Positions 8,989 through 16,996 of a stretch of 64,000 bases of DNA are shown one piece after another. The stretch is from Ascidiimonas aurantiaca (lineage in GTDB: Bacteria; Bacteroidota; Bacteroidia; Flavobacteriales; Flavobacteriaceae), in assembly GCF_037646345.1 (NCBI RefSeq), contig NZ_JBBEWR010000004.1, forward strand, positions 181,642-245,641. Direction: 5' to 3'. The notes beneath the pieces were generated by a model that saw only the letters and a program-made list of their open reading frames with translations, ran no database searches and was not told where the DNA came from. A program made the position numbers and the translations under genes. Each line of letters begins with the position of its first letter. Position 1 is the first letter of the stretch.

Positions 8989-9966
8989 ATGAAACTCTTT
9001 TTTCAAAATCAACGTACACCAGGAAGCATACATACGCTTGCCTTTTACAATCTGGAAAACCTTTTTGATGTGAAAGATGACAGAAGGACACTGGATGATG
9101 ATTTTCTTCCTCATGCCAAAAAGAAATGGAATGAAAAAAAATACAGAAAAAAGGTGTATAACCTGGGAAAAGCAATTGCCAGAGTTGGTTTTGATAAAAG
9201 CAGGCAACCGCCTGCCATTGTGGGGCTGGCTGAGGTGGAGAATAGAGAGGTAGTGAACGATCTGATAAACTCAAAGCATCTGGCTAAAAAAGGTTTTGAA
9301 GTAGTACACTACGATTCTCCCGATGAACGAGGTATAGACACAGCACTTATTTATCGCAGGGAACACTTTGAAGTAACCCATTCTGTAACGGTACCGCTGC
9401 TTTTATACAATGAACACGGCGTTCGGGACTACACCCGGGATGTTTTGCATGTAACCGGTAAGCTTAACGGAGAGCGTATGCATGTACTGGTAAACCACTG
9501 GCCCTCCAGAAGAGCAGGAGTGCATGAAACCAACCCTAAGCGCATAGAGGCCGCACAAACTGTAAGAGAGGTTATGGAAGCCATTATCGAGGAAGAAAAA
9601 GACCCGGGTATTATTATTATGGGAGATTTTAATGATGAGCCTACCAGTGAAAGCATTAAAGAGCACCTTTTAACCCCCTTTCTAATTAATCCTATGGAGC
9701 GCCTTATGGGAACCCGAAGAGGAAGCCTGCGCCACAGAGACACCTGGAACCTTTTCGATCAAATCATAGTATCGCATAATTTCCTGAAAATGGAAAAAGG
9801 TACACACCATTTTGCACATGTCAATATTTTTGACAAACGTTTTTTAGCAGAATGGGAAGGGCGTTATAAAGGAAACCCGTTTCGCACATTTGCCGGAAAA
9901 AAGTATCTGGGAGGGTACAGTGATCATTACCCGGTATATATTCAATTTAAATATACCCATTCTTGA
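8989..9966 (+). CDS. Endonuclease/exonuclease/phosphatase family protein
   Basis: 325 aa from the ATG at 8989; a GTG eight codons earlier (8965) is less likely. The DNase I-like fold is seen from FYNLENLFD (metal-binding region), GLAEVENREV (catalytic Glu), VNHWPSRRAG, GDFNDEPTS and the C-terminal SDHYPVY (catalytic His). Family members hydrolyse phosphodiester or phosphomonoester bonds; the FYNLENLFD type is usually a nuclease-like protein of unknown substrate. No signal peptide is visible, so it is probably cytoplasmic. Its stop is 10 bases from the convergent exonuclease gene. Confidence 0.85.
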   Translation: MKLFFQNQRTPGSIHTLAFYNLENLFDVKDDRRTLDDDFLPHAKKKWNEKKYRKKVYNLGKAIARVGFDKSRQPPAIVGLAEVENREVVNDLINSKHLAKKGFEVVHYDSPDERGIDTALIYRREHFEVTHSVTVPLLLYNEHGVRDYTRDVLHVTGKLNGERMHVLVNHWPSRRAGVHETNPKRIEAAQTVREVMEAIIEEEKDPGIIIMGDFNDEPTSESIKEHLLTPFLINPMERLMGTRRGSLRHRDTWNLFDQIIVSHNFLKMEKGTHHFAHVNIFDKRFLAEWEGRYKGNPFRTFAGKKYLGGYSDHYPVYIQFKYTHS

Positions 9967-9975
9967 AAGTATTCC

Positions 9976-10689
9976 TTATACCCGGGTAATTTCATCTTCG
10001 TTTAACAATGCATCTCCACGCAAACGAAGGAGTATCTGGGCTACCGCTATCGTATCTCTTTCGCAATAATCAATAATGCGGTCAATATCATTGTCATTGT
10101 AATATACATCTCTTACTTCACTACCGTCAATATCTTCTTTGGGAGATGGGATACCGAGAATATGGGTAAGTAACTTTAGAGAAGTATAGTGTTTGTAATC
10201 ACCAAATTTCCAGAGCTCCATAGTATCCAAATGAGGTACTTCCCACGGTTTTTTGCCAAAAAGGTTAAGTTTGGAGGGTAGTGGCATACCATGAATAATC
10301 ATACGTCTTGCGATATAGGGAAAGTCAAATTCTTTTCCATTGTGGGCACACAGGAGGTGGTTATGCCTGTGAAAATGTGTTTCCAGTAAATTCTTAAACT
10401 CAGAGAGTAAGATGGCTTCTTCTCCATGAAAAGTAGTAACCCTGAAGCTACGAGAGTGTTTTTTGGGTACAAAATAACCTGCGGAGATACAGATAATCTT
10501 ACCAAACTCTGCCCATATACCTGCGCGGTCATAAAATTCGGCAGCTGTATATTCATCCTTTCGCTGGTATTGTGATTTGGCGTCCCACAGGTCTTTTGTC
10601 ACCTCATCGAGTTCTGCAAAATCAGTATTTTGAGGTACCGTTTCAATATCTATAAAAAGAATATTCTCAAGCTGTAACTTATGGATCAT
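9976..10689 (-). CDS. PolB-type 3'-5' exonuclease (DEDDy-like)
   Basis: 237 aa stand-alone exonuclease resembling the proofreading domain of family B polymerases. Exo I is FIDIETVP (D14, E16), Exo II is in HNGKEFDFPYI, and the last motif is YCERDTIAVAQ. No polymerase part is attached. The start overlaps the end of the upstream serine hydrolase gene by 11 bases, so the two are probably cotranscribed. Its role is likely DNA repair or processing; the target is not known. Confidence 0.85.
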   Translation of the reverse strand: MIHKLQLENILFIDIETVPQNTDFAELDEVTKDLWDAKSQYQRKDEYTAAEFYDRAGIWAEFGKIICISAGYFVPKKHSRSFRVTTFHGEEAILLSEFKNLLETHFHRHNHLLCAHNGKEFDFPYIARRMIIHGMPLPSKLNLFGKKPWEVPHLDTMELWKFGDYKHYTSLKLLTHILGIPSPKEDIDGSEVRDVYYNDNDIDRIIDYCERDTIAVAQILLRLRGDALLNEDEITRV

Positions 10690-11842
10690 TTCGGATCATT
10701 TTATAGGTTTCTTCAATATATGCATAGATATCTTCTGAAAAAGGATCTATCTGGTCATTATATTTAATTGCCTTATGGCCAAGCCTCACAATAATAAGGT
10801 TGTCTTGTGGAGCTACGATCACATACTGCCCCAGATGCCCCCGCATCATAAAAAAAGATTTTCCGTTGTGTTGTGGCAGCCACCAGCCATACCCGTATTG
10901 AGGACTTTCTTTAAAACGTGGGGTAATGGATCTTTGAATAAACATACTGTCTAATATCTGCTTTCCGTTCCATCGGCCATGGTCTTTATAAAGTTTGCCA
11001 AATCTTGCAAAATCACGGGCATTACTGGCCACGCAACAGTAGGCTTTTTCCACTCCGTTTTTTTCACTGTCCAGTTGCCAGAAAGCCTCATTCTCTGCTC
11101 CCATGGGTTTCCAGAAAGATTCTGAAAGATATTGCGATAAAGGTTTTCCGGTGGCCTTAGCGACCACCATGCCGAGAAGCTGAGTGCTTCCGCTAAGGTA
11201 CTTATAGGCCTTACCGGGCTCTTCGGTAACTTTAATACCAAGCATTACCTGGTCTAGTTTTTCGTCAAAATATGCCCTTGTGGTTACTGAGAAGGGATCG
11301 TAGTATGCTTCATCCCAGTCCAGACCGCTGGCCATCGAAGAGAGGTCTCCTACAGTCATTTGGGCTGCCATGCCCTCAGAAAACTCAGTAAAAAAATCAC
11401 TTACCGGTTGGTCGAGCCCTTGTATGTAACCTTCCATTATGGCCTTTCCTAACATGGCAGATACCATACTTTTAGCCATGGAAAACGAATTGCTTTTGGA
11501 GCTTTCGGAATACCCTTCCCAATAGGTTTCGTGCCAGATGCTATCATTTTTTATGATTAGGAAAGCTACCGAGCCCAGATTTTCGTGAAGGGAATCAAGT
11601 TTTTTTGTAGCGGCAATTTTATTGTAATTTACATGTTGGGGCCACGGTTCTGAAAAATTGCCGGTTTCAATGGTTCGATTATCAAATACTTTGTAATCAT
11701 CTAAATAAGCAGTTTTATGCCCTTTTAGATAAATGGTACGAACCCCTTTTATGAGGTAATCAAAATCAAATATATACAGAACTGCAATAAACAGTACAAA
11801 AAGGATAGCTAACCACTTAAGAAAAGATTTTAGATATTTCAT
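10679..11842 (-). CDS. Membrane-anchored serine hydrolase, beta-lactamase/6-aminohexanoate-dimer hydrolase type
   Basis: 387 aa. One N-terminal membrane segment (about residues 8-25) anchors a periplasmic domain. The catalytic SxxK is S121-M-A-K124, followed by a GYS-type second motif and a C-terminal MRGHLGQY. The overall pattern is that of class C beta-lactamase-related hydrolases near NylB, which cleave amide or ester bonds; antibiotic resistance should not be assumed. It overlaps the exonuclease gene downstream. Confidence 0.83.
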   Translation of the reverse strand: MKYLKSFLKWLAILFVLFIAVLYIFDFDYLIKGVRTIYLKGHKTAYLDDYKVFDNRTIETGNFSEPWPQHVNYNKIAATKKLDSLHENLGSVAFLIIKNDSIWHETYWEGYSESSKSNSFSMAKSMVSAMLGKAIMEGYIQGLDQPVSDFFTEFSEGMAAQMTVGDLSSMASGLDWDEAYYDPFSVTTRAYFDEKLDQVMLGIKVTEEPGKAYKYLSGSTQLLGMVVAKATGKPLSQYLSESFWKPMGAENEAFWQLDSEKNGVEKAYCCVASNARDFARFGKLYKDHGRWNGKQILDSMFIQRSITPRFKESPQYGYGWWLPQHNGKSFFMMRGHLGQYVIVAPQDNLIIVRLGHKAIKYNDQIDPFSEDIYAYIEETYKMIRNDP

Positions 11843-11870
11843 AGTAAAGTTTTATAACGTGAGAAGGGTA

Positions 11871-12344
11871 TTAAAAAAGAGATTGCTGTTTTGGGGGGTT
11901 TTCATGTTCCAGTAACCATTTTTTTCGCCATAGCCCTCCTGCATAACCCGTAAGAGACCCGTCACTGCCTATTACTCTGTGGCAGGGTACAATAACCCAC
12001 AAAGGGTTTTTTCCGTTGGCTGCGGCTACTGCCCTTATTGCTTTTTCATCACCCAGCCTTTTAGAGAGTTCCAGATAGGAAAGGGTTTCCCCATATGGAA
12101 TGTTTTGAAGTTCTTTCCAGACCTTTTTTTGAAAATGGGTACCTTCGGGGTTAAGACGAAGACTAAAGGACTGCCGCTCTCCTGCAAAAAACTCATTTAA
12201 CTGGTAAACCACGTCTTCCAATACTTCAGGAATAACATTTGTGGTTTCTGCGGGTGTATCGAGAATGGTTACAGAATGAATACCTTCTTCATCACCTTGT
12301 ATTCTTGCAGTTCCCAGAGGGGTTTTTATGCATACTTCTTCCAT
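11871..12344 (-). CDS. ogt: Methylated-DNA--protein-cysteine methyltransferase
   Basis: 157 aa suicide enzyme that removes methyl groups from O6-methylguanine in DNA. The acceptor cysteine is C121 in the hallmark VPCHRVIG, preceded by the helix-turn-helix with AIRAVAAANGKNP. An N-terminal RNase H-like domain of about 70 residues is present, as in Ogt-type proteins; no Ada regulatory domain is attached. It ends 28 bases upstream of the serine hydrolase start, so the two may share a transcript. Confidence 0.92.
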   Translation of the reverse strand: MEEVCIKTPLGTARIQGDEEGIHSVTILDTPAETTNVIPEVLEDVVYQLNEFFAGERQSFSLRLNPEGTHFQKKVWKELQNIPYGETLSYLELSKRLGDEKAIRAVAAANGKNPLWVIVPCHRVIGSDGSLTGYAGGLWRKKWLLEHENPPKQQSLF

Positions 12345-12346
12345 AC

Positions 12347-13420
12347 TTATTCTTTCTCCGGCTGGTCAATAATGCCCAGTCTTTTTGCACGCGTTTCCCA
12401 GTTTTTGCGAGCCAGTAACTGAAGATCCTCTACGTGGTCGCTTTCATCTACAATTTCCAGCCCCAGTAAGGTCTCTATAATATCTTCCATAGTAACCAGT
12501 CCGCTAACCGAACCAAACTCATCTACTACCAGCGCAATATGATCTTTATTGGCAATAAACTGTTCGAATAAATCAGGAATGGGTATAGATCTTTGCGTAA
12601 TAAGGATATCTCGTTTTATGGCTCCCAGAGTTTTATCGTTGTGTCCCTGTATAATTTCTTCCAACACCTGGTCTTTCAAAACAAAACCGGTGATGTGGTC
12701 TTCCTTTCCTTCAAAAACAGGGATCCTTGAAAACCGGAGTTTTGGGTTGTTTTTGAAAAAGGTTTCCACTGTGGTATCTGCAGAAGCAGTTTTCATAACG
12801 GTACGTGGTGTCATGATATCCCGGGCACTTACTTCTTTAAAACGCAGCAGGTTTTTAATAACATCACTTTCTGATTTTTTGAAAACTCCTTCTTCTTCGG
12901 CAATTTGTGTCATGGCGCTGAAGTCTTCCCGGCTAAAAACCGAACCGTGTACATCTTTTTTCCCCACAACCCGGGTAGTAAGTTGCAATATCCATAAAAT
13001 ACCGGTCCACTTTAGTACAAAAATAATGCCTTCTAAAACCGGAGCAGAAAAACGGGAAAGTTTTTTCCAGTAGGTAGCTCCAATAGTTTTGGGAATAATT
13101 TCAGAAACGATCAAAATAAGGACTGTCATTACGCTGGAAACAATACCTACTACATTATTACCACTTCCAAAAGCACTTTCTGCCGAAGCACCCACACCTA
13201 TGGCTCCTACAGTATGGGCCACAGTATTTAAGGTAAGAATAGCAATAAGGGGCTGGTCAATATCTTTTTTTAACTTTTCTAAAGCGAACGCATATTTTTT
13301 TCCTTCCTGTTTTTTGACATTGATAAAGGTAGGTGTAATGCTTAATAATACTGCCTCAAGTATGGAACATAAAAAAGATACCAAAATAGAAAGTGTGGCA
13401 AATGTGATCAAGGCAGTCAT
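12347..13420 (-). CDS. CNNM/DUF21-CBS membrane protein (hemolysin-family transporter)
   Basis: 357 aa. The DUF21 domain occupies about residues 1-180 with four hydrophobic segments, including VSEIIPKTIGATY, the conserved membrane motif. Two CBS domains follow (about 195-330): RDIMTPRTVM and HIALVVDEFGSVSGLVTMEDI. There is no clear CorC_HlyC domain after the CBS pair, so it is shorter than GldE or YtfL-type proteins. Members are linked to Mg2+ or Co2+ export. The stop is 2 bases before the methyltransferase start. Confidence 0.85.
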   Translation of the reverse strand: MTALITFATLSILVSFLCSILEAVLLSITPTFINVKKQEGKKYAFALEKLKKDIDQPLIAILTLNTVAHTVGAIGVGASAESAFGSGNNVVGIVSSVMTVLILIVSEIIPKTIGATYWKKLSRFSAPVLEGIIFVLKWTGILWILQLTTRVVGKKDVHGSVFSREDFSAMTQIAEEEGVFKKSESDVIKNLLRFKEVSARDIMTPRTVMKTASADTTVETFFKNNPKLRFSRIPVFEGKEDHITGFVLKDQVLEEIIQGHNDKTLGAIKRDILITQRSIPIPDLFEQFIANKDHIALVVDEFGSVSGLVTMEDIIETLLGLEIVDESDHVEDLQLLARKNWETRAKRLGIIDQPEKE

Positions 13421-13459
13421 GAAGGTATCGGTTTTGGTTTCAATTTACTAATTTTTGGT

Positions 13460-13960
13460 TTACCATCCGGTATATCGGGGTGGTGTAATGTTGTTGAGGT
13501 TGATATATACAATTAATTGCCCTCTGTGGTGGGTTACGTGATCCTGTAACAAATTGAGTATTTGTAATTTGGTTTTAGGGCCTGCAAAAAACGAAACTTC
13601 TTCTTTAAGGGCATTGCTTTGTATGGATTTAAGGGTATTTCCCAACGCGACAAAGGTTTTTTCCAGATAAGCGATCAATTCTTCTTTTCCTGCGTTTTCT
13701 TTCACTTTGTCGATGGGGTTCATACCAAAATAAGTGGTTCCCAGCCAGTGAATATTAGCCTGTATATGAAGAAGTTGCTCTTTAAAGGTCATTTGTCTTT
13801 CAGACGGTTTAAAATCATACTCTTTTTCGGGCATGGCCTCTGCTATTTCAAGCAGATACTTCTTTGAGTTTTCCCATTTTATGGAAAAGGCAGAAAGGGG
13901 TGTATCTTGAGCACCCAGGGGAAGTGCTGTAAAAAGCATGATCCAAAAAACAGTTTTCAT
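13460..13960 (-). CDS. Exported DinB-family protein
   Basis: 166 aa with a signal peptide ending near GAQ (residue 18), unusual for DinB proteins, which are mostly cytoplasmic. The four-helix DinB fold is suggested by the metal-binding histidines in LLHIQANIHWL and in LLQDHVTHHRGQLIVYINL. The family binds a divalent metal and includes thiol-dependent transferases; the substrate here is unknown. It lies 9 bases downstream of hemB on the same strand, so it is probably read through from it. Confidence 0.8.
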   Translation of the reverse strand: MKTVFWIMLFTALPLGAQDTPLSAFSIKWENSKKYLLEIAEAMPEKEYDFKPSERQMTFKEQLLHIQANIHWLGTTYFGMNPIDKVKENAGKEELIAYLEKTFVALGNTLKSIQSNALKEEVSFFAGPKTKLQILNLLQDHVTHHRGQLIVYINLNNITPPRYTGW

Positions 13961-13969
13961 AGAGAGGTG

Positions 13970-14944
13970 TTATGAGATAAGTTTAACAGCATCTTTGGCA
14001 AAATAACTGGCAATTATACTGGCACCTGCTCTTTTAATGGCGGTAAGTTGTTCAAGCATTACGGTATCGTGATCCAGCCACCCTTTTTCTGCTGCGGCTT
14101 TTATCATGGCATACTCACCACTTACCTGATAGACCGCTACGGGTACTTCTGTGATATTCTTGATATCACGTACGATATCGAGATAGCATATTCCAGGTTT
14201 AACCATCACAATATCGGCGCCTTCTGCAATATCCATTTCTGTTTCTTTTAGGGCTTCCAGACGATTGGCGGGGTCCATTTGATAGGTTTTTTTATCTCCA
14301 AAGCCCGGTGCTGAATCCAGGGCATCCCTAAAAGGCCCGTAAAAAGCAGAAGCGTATTTGGCACTGTAACTCATGATACCGGTATTTTTAAAACCTTCTT
14401 TTTCCAGTGCTTCACGTATGGTAAGGACACGGCCATCCATCATATCGCTGGGCGCTACAAAATCGGCTCCTGCTTCGGCGTGTGATACACTCATTTGGGC
14501 AAGTACCTGCGAAGTTTCATCATTCAATATGTGCCCTTCTGCCACAATACCATCGTGTCCGTAAGATGAATATGGGTCCAGTGCCACATCGGTCATGACC
14601 AACATATCGGGTACTGCATTTTTTACCGTTTTTACCGCCCTTTGCATAAGTCCGTCAGGATTTAAAGCTTCAGTTCCTTTATTATCCTTTAGAGAGTCAG
14701 ATACCTTTACAAATAACAAAACTGATCTTAGGCCCATTTTCCATAGGCTCTTTACTTCTTCTTCGAGTAGATCGAGACTGTATCTAAAATAGGAAGGCAT
14801 GGAAGAGATCTCTTCTTTTACATTTTTGCCTTCTACAACAAATAGGGGTACCAGGAAGTCATTAGGAGACAGGAGGGTTTCTCTTACGAGACTTCGAATA
14901 GCTTCACTTTGGCGCAGCCTTCGGTTTCTTTGAAAAGGGAACAT
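13970..14944 (-). CDS. hemB: Delta-aminolevulinic acid dehydratase HemB
   Basis: Condenses two 5-aminolevulinate molecules to porphobilinogen. I start at MFPFQRNRRLR (14944; 324 aa), the usual N-terminus; an ATG nine codons upstream exists. The Schiff-base lysines are K196 (MSYSAKYASAFYGP) and K249 (VMVKPGICYLD). In the active-site metal segment DVALDPYSSYGHDG (119-132) the zinc-binding cysteines are replaced by Ala, Asp and Ser-type residues, so this is the magnesium/potassium-type enzyme. It is separated from the rest of the hem operon by the small-peptide array. Confidence 0.95.
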   Translation of the reverse strand: MFPFQRNRRLRQSEAIRSLVRETLLSPNDFLVPLFVVEGKNVKEEISSMPSYFRYSLDLLEEEVKSLWKMGLRSVLLFVKVSDSLKDNKGTEALNPDGLMQRAVKTVKNAVPDMLVMTDVALDPYSSYGHDGIVAEGHILNDETSQVLAQMSVSHAEAGADFVAPSDMMDGRVLTIREALEKEGFKNTGIMSYSAKYASAFYGPFRDALDSAPGFGDKKTYQMDPANRLEALKETEMDIAEGADIVMVKPGICYLDIVRDIKNITEVPVAVYQVSGEYAMIKAAAEKGWLDHDTVMLEQLTAIKRAGASIIASYFAKDAVKLIS

Positions 14945-15148
14945 AGCGTTTGTTACGTTTATTAGAAACAAAGTTAGCCATTATTTGGGATTGTTTTTTG
15001 ATTCATTATTTCTTTTCTAATTCTTTTTCCAGAGTGTAGTTTTTTCATTTTATAAGAATACGCTTTATAAAAAATAAGTTTTGCATTCATTTTCTGTAAG
15101 TTAAAATTCGTATCTTCAAGCATTCATTTTTTTTAAACCTGTTGTATT
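14945..15148. other. Intergenic region between hemB and the peptide array
   Basis: About 200 AT-rich bases that must hold the hemB promoter (minus) and the promoter for the small peptide genes (plus). I cannot pick out a convincing TAnnTTTG/TTG pair or a long inverted repeat. Confidence 0.4.
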
Positions 15149-15318
15149 TTGAAAAAAGCTATCGAAAAAAACCTGAATTTTAAGAAAAAACCACATCCTG
15201 TTTAAATACCGATTAGGTAAAAGATGGGTTTATTGAAACCGTTTTAGCTCCCTGTAGTGGTTCCCTGGGCTGTACATTCGTACGTCCTTATGTGTGCAAA
15301 GTAAACTGTGAGTTTTAG
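15149..15318 (+). pseudogene. Decayed copy of the four-cysteine GG-leader peptide
   Basis: The frame ending at the TAG at 15316-15318 encodes a tail with PCSGSLGC and RPYVCKVNCEF. It has the same four-cysteine spacing and VCKVNC motif as the intact gene that follows (PCGQSDTC, DVCKVNC). The matching leader is broken: upstream in that frame is a TAG at 15214, while a lysine-rich leader-like start (TTG 15149, KKAIEKNLNFKKK) is in another frame and stops at 15203. Only the core is recognisable, so I call it a relic of a fourth precursor. Confidence 0.6.
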
Positions 15319-15358
15319 TTTAATGAATATTTAAAAAATGGAGAATTAAAATGGTATT

Positions 15359-15541
15359 ATGAAAACAAATAGAAAAGTATCATTACGTATTAGAAGAAGT
15401 AGAGTTTCTTCTTTGAATTCTCAAAATATAACGGGAGGAACGTCAGGTGGACGTACCATCCTTCATCCCTGTGGTCAAAGTGACACATGTACTTCTGTTG
15501 CTCCCGATGTGTGTAAGGTAAATTGTGGAAGTAATGTGTAA
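15359..15541 (+). CDS. GG-leader, four-cysteine small peptide 1 (lanthipeptide-like precursor)
   Basis: 60 aa. A basic leader (MKTNRKVSLRIRR, then SSLNSQNITGG) ends at a double glycine near residue 27. The core (SGGRTILHPC onward) is rich in Ser and Thr and has four Cys in the order PC, TC, VC, NC. The leader resembles the class I lanthipeptide-like and GG-type natural product precursors of Bacteroidota. No LanB, LanC, radical SAM or peptidase-transporter gene is near. It is first in a tandem row of three intact genes on the plus strand, between hemB and hemF. Confidence 0.7.
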   Translation: MKTNRKVSLRIRRSRVSSLNSQNITGGTSGGRTILHPCGQSDTCTSVAPDVCKVNCGSNV

Positions 15542-15612
15542 GTAAGCTAAAAAGGTGAAAACCATGCCACTTTATCAAAATACATAAATCAAAAAAGCTA
15601 TAATTATTTACT

Positions 15613-15801
15613 ATGAAAACAAATAGAATATTGCCATTACAATTTAAAAAAAGTGTGATATCCTCCTTTCGTTCTCTTGAAGTGAAAGGCGGGCATACCT
15701 TTGTTAGCTTTGATACGGCTTGCGACCTGAGTAATGCCTGTTCTTCAACAGCTTATGAAAACGCCCCATGCCCGAATGACTGTAGGCCTATGGATGGGTA
15801 G
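15613..15801 (+). CDS. GG-leader, four-cysteine small peptide 2
   Basis: 62 aa paralogue of its neighbour. The leader MKTNRILPLQFKKSVISSF ends in a GG at about residues 26-27 (LEVKGG). The core has four Cys (AC, AC, PC, DC) and several Ser/Thr that could be dehydrated. The first five leader residues are identical to those of peptide 1, while the core is quite different. That is typical of precursor families whose leader binds a shared enzyme and whose core varies. Confidence 0.7.
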   Translation: MKTNRILPLQFKKSVISSFRSLEVKGGHTFVSFDTACDLSNACSSTAYENAPCPNDCRPMDG

Positions 15802-15845
15802 CATTAACTATATTTTATTCACAATAACATTAAATAAAAACTCTT

Positions 15846-16013
15846 ATGAAAAAAAGACCCTTTAAAAAGCTGGATTTTAAAAGAAAAGTAGTAGCTACTT
15901 TTAATAGTAATGATATTAAAGGAGGTGGAGTGTCAGGAGCCTGTACTTCCAGTATAAAGCATCCTGCATGTATTTTTGCCTGCCCGGAAAGTGTATATGC
16001 TTCCTGCGATTAA
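15846..16013 (+). CDS. GG-leader, four-cysteine small peptide 3
   Basis: 55 aa. The leader MKKRPFKKLDFKRKVVATF and NSNDIKGG ends in a double glycine at 26-27, then a short core with four Cys: GACTSS, HPAC, FAC, YASCD. It is the most diverged of the three but keeps the lysine-rich start, the hydrophobic/basic middle and the GG site. It is too short for many gene finders. A strong hairpin terminator follows at 16057. Confidence 0.65.
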   Translation: MKKRPFKKLDFKRKVVATFNSNDIKGGGVSGACTSSIKHPACIFACPESVYASCD

Positions 16014-16056
16014 TAAGTTACCTATATGGTTAGGTGAGAAGATTACTAATTCAATT

Positions 16057-16086
16057 AAAACTCTGCAACGACTGCAGAGTTTTTTA
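16057..16086. terminator. Bidirectional terminator between the peptide array and hemF
   Basis: AAAACTCTGCA (16057-16067) pairs perfectly with TGCAGAGTTTT (16073-16083) around ACGAC, with T-runs after it. It closes both the peptide array and the converging hem operon. Confidence 0.85.
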
Positions 16087-16089
16087 TTT

Positions 16090-16995
16090 TTAAACGACCC
16101 AGTCTTTTGGGTGTTGTAATACTTCCAGTAATCTGGCTTCGTCACTATTTTCTTCCGGGTGATGGTCATAGCGCCATTGTACGTGAGGGGGGAGGCTCAT
16201 GAGTATACTTTCTATACGGCCATTGGTTCGTAAACCAAATAAGGTACCTTTATCATGTACTAGGTTAAACTCTACATAACGGCCCCTGCGTATTTCCTGC
16301 CAGTTTCTATGTGCTTCGGCATAAGGTGTCTCTTTTCGCTTTTCTACAATAGGCAGGTATGCTTTTAAAAAACTGTTTCCTACTTCGGTAACAAAAGCGT
16401 ACCAGTCTTCCATAGTTTTGCCATTTTCGGCCTTGCAGTAGTCAAAGAACAGTCCGCCAATACCTCTGGCTTCATTTCGGTGGCTGTTGTGAAAATACTC
16501 GTCACATTTCTTTTTAAACAACGGGTAAAATGCCGTATCGTGTTTATCACAGGCATTTTTACACACTTCGTGAAAATGCCGGGCATCTTCTTCAAACAAA
16601 TAATAAGGGGTAAGATCCTGCCCGCCCCCAAACCAACTGTCTATAATTTGTCCGGTTACGTCATACATTTCAAAATACCTCCAGTTGGCGTGTACAGTGG
16701 GTACAAAAGGGTTTACAGGATGCAGGACCAGACTTAACCCGCAGGCAAAAAAATCAACATCACCTACGTTAAAATACTGCTGCATGGCTTTGGGGAGCGG
16801 CCCGTGTACCGCAGAGATATTGACACCGCCTTTTTCAAAAACAGTGCCGTTCTCTATAACCCGGGTACGACCGCCACCACCTTCTTTTCGTACCCAGGGA
16901 TCTTCTTTAAAAATGGCTTTTCCATCTGCTTTTTCAAGTGCCTGGGTAATGGTGTCCTGCAGTTGCTGAATGTACTGGTAAAAACGCTCTTTCAT
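16090..16995 (-). CDS. hemF: Oxygen-dependent coproporphyrinogen III oxidase HemF
   Basis: 301 aa. Converts coproporphyrinogen III to protoporphyrinogen IX with O2. Signatures are the glycine-rich WVRKEGGGGRTRV, HANWRYFEM, WFGGGQDLTPYY and EIRRGRYVEFNLVHDKGT. It is last in the hemA-C-D-E-F operon; its start is one base from the hemE stop. The O2-dependent form implies an aerobic lifestyle. Confidence 0.96.
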   Translation of the reverse strand: MKERFYQYIQQLQDTITQALEKADGKAIFKEDPWVRKEGGGGRTRVIENGTVFEKGGVNISAVHGPLPKAMQQYFNVGDVDFFACGLSLVLHPVNPFVPTVHANWRYFEMYDVTGQIIDSWFGGGQDLTPYYLFEEDARHFHEVCKNACDKHDTAFYPLFKKKCDEYFHNSHRNEARGIGGLFFDYCKAENGKTMEDWYAFVTEVGNSFLKAYLPIVEKRKETPYAEAHRNWQEIRRGRYVEFNLVHDKGTLFGLRTNGRIESILMSLPPHVQWRYDHHPEENSDEARLLEVLQHPKDWVV

Positions 16996-16996
16996 A

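Noticed and set aside
10679..11842. True beta-lactamase (antibiotic resistance)
   Set aside because: SxxK alone is shared by many hydrolases; length, anchor and other motifs fit the 6-aminohexanoate-hydrolase-like group.
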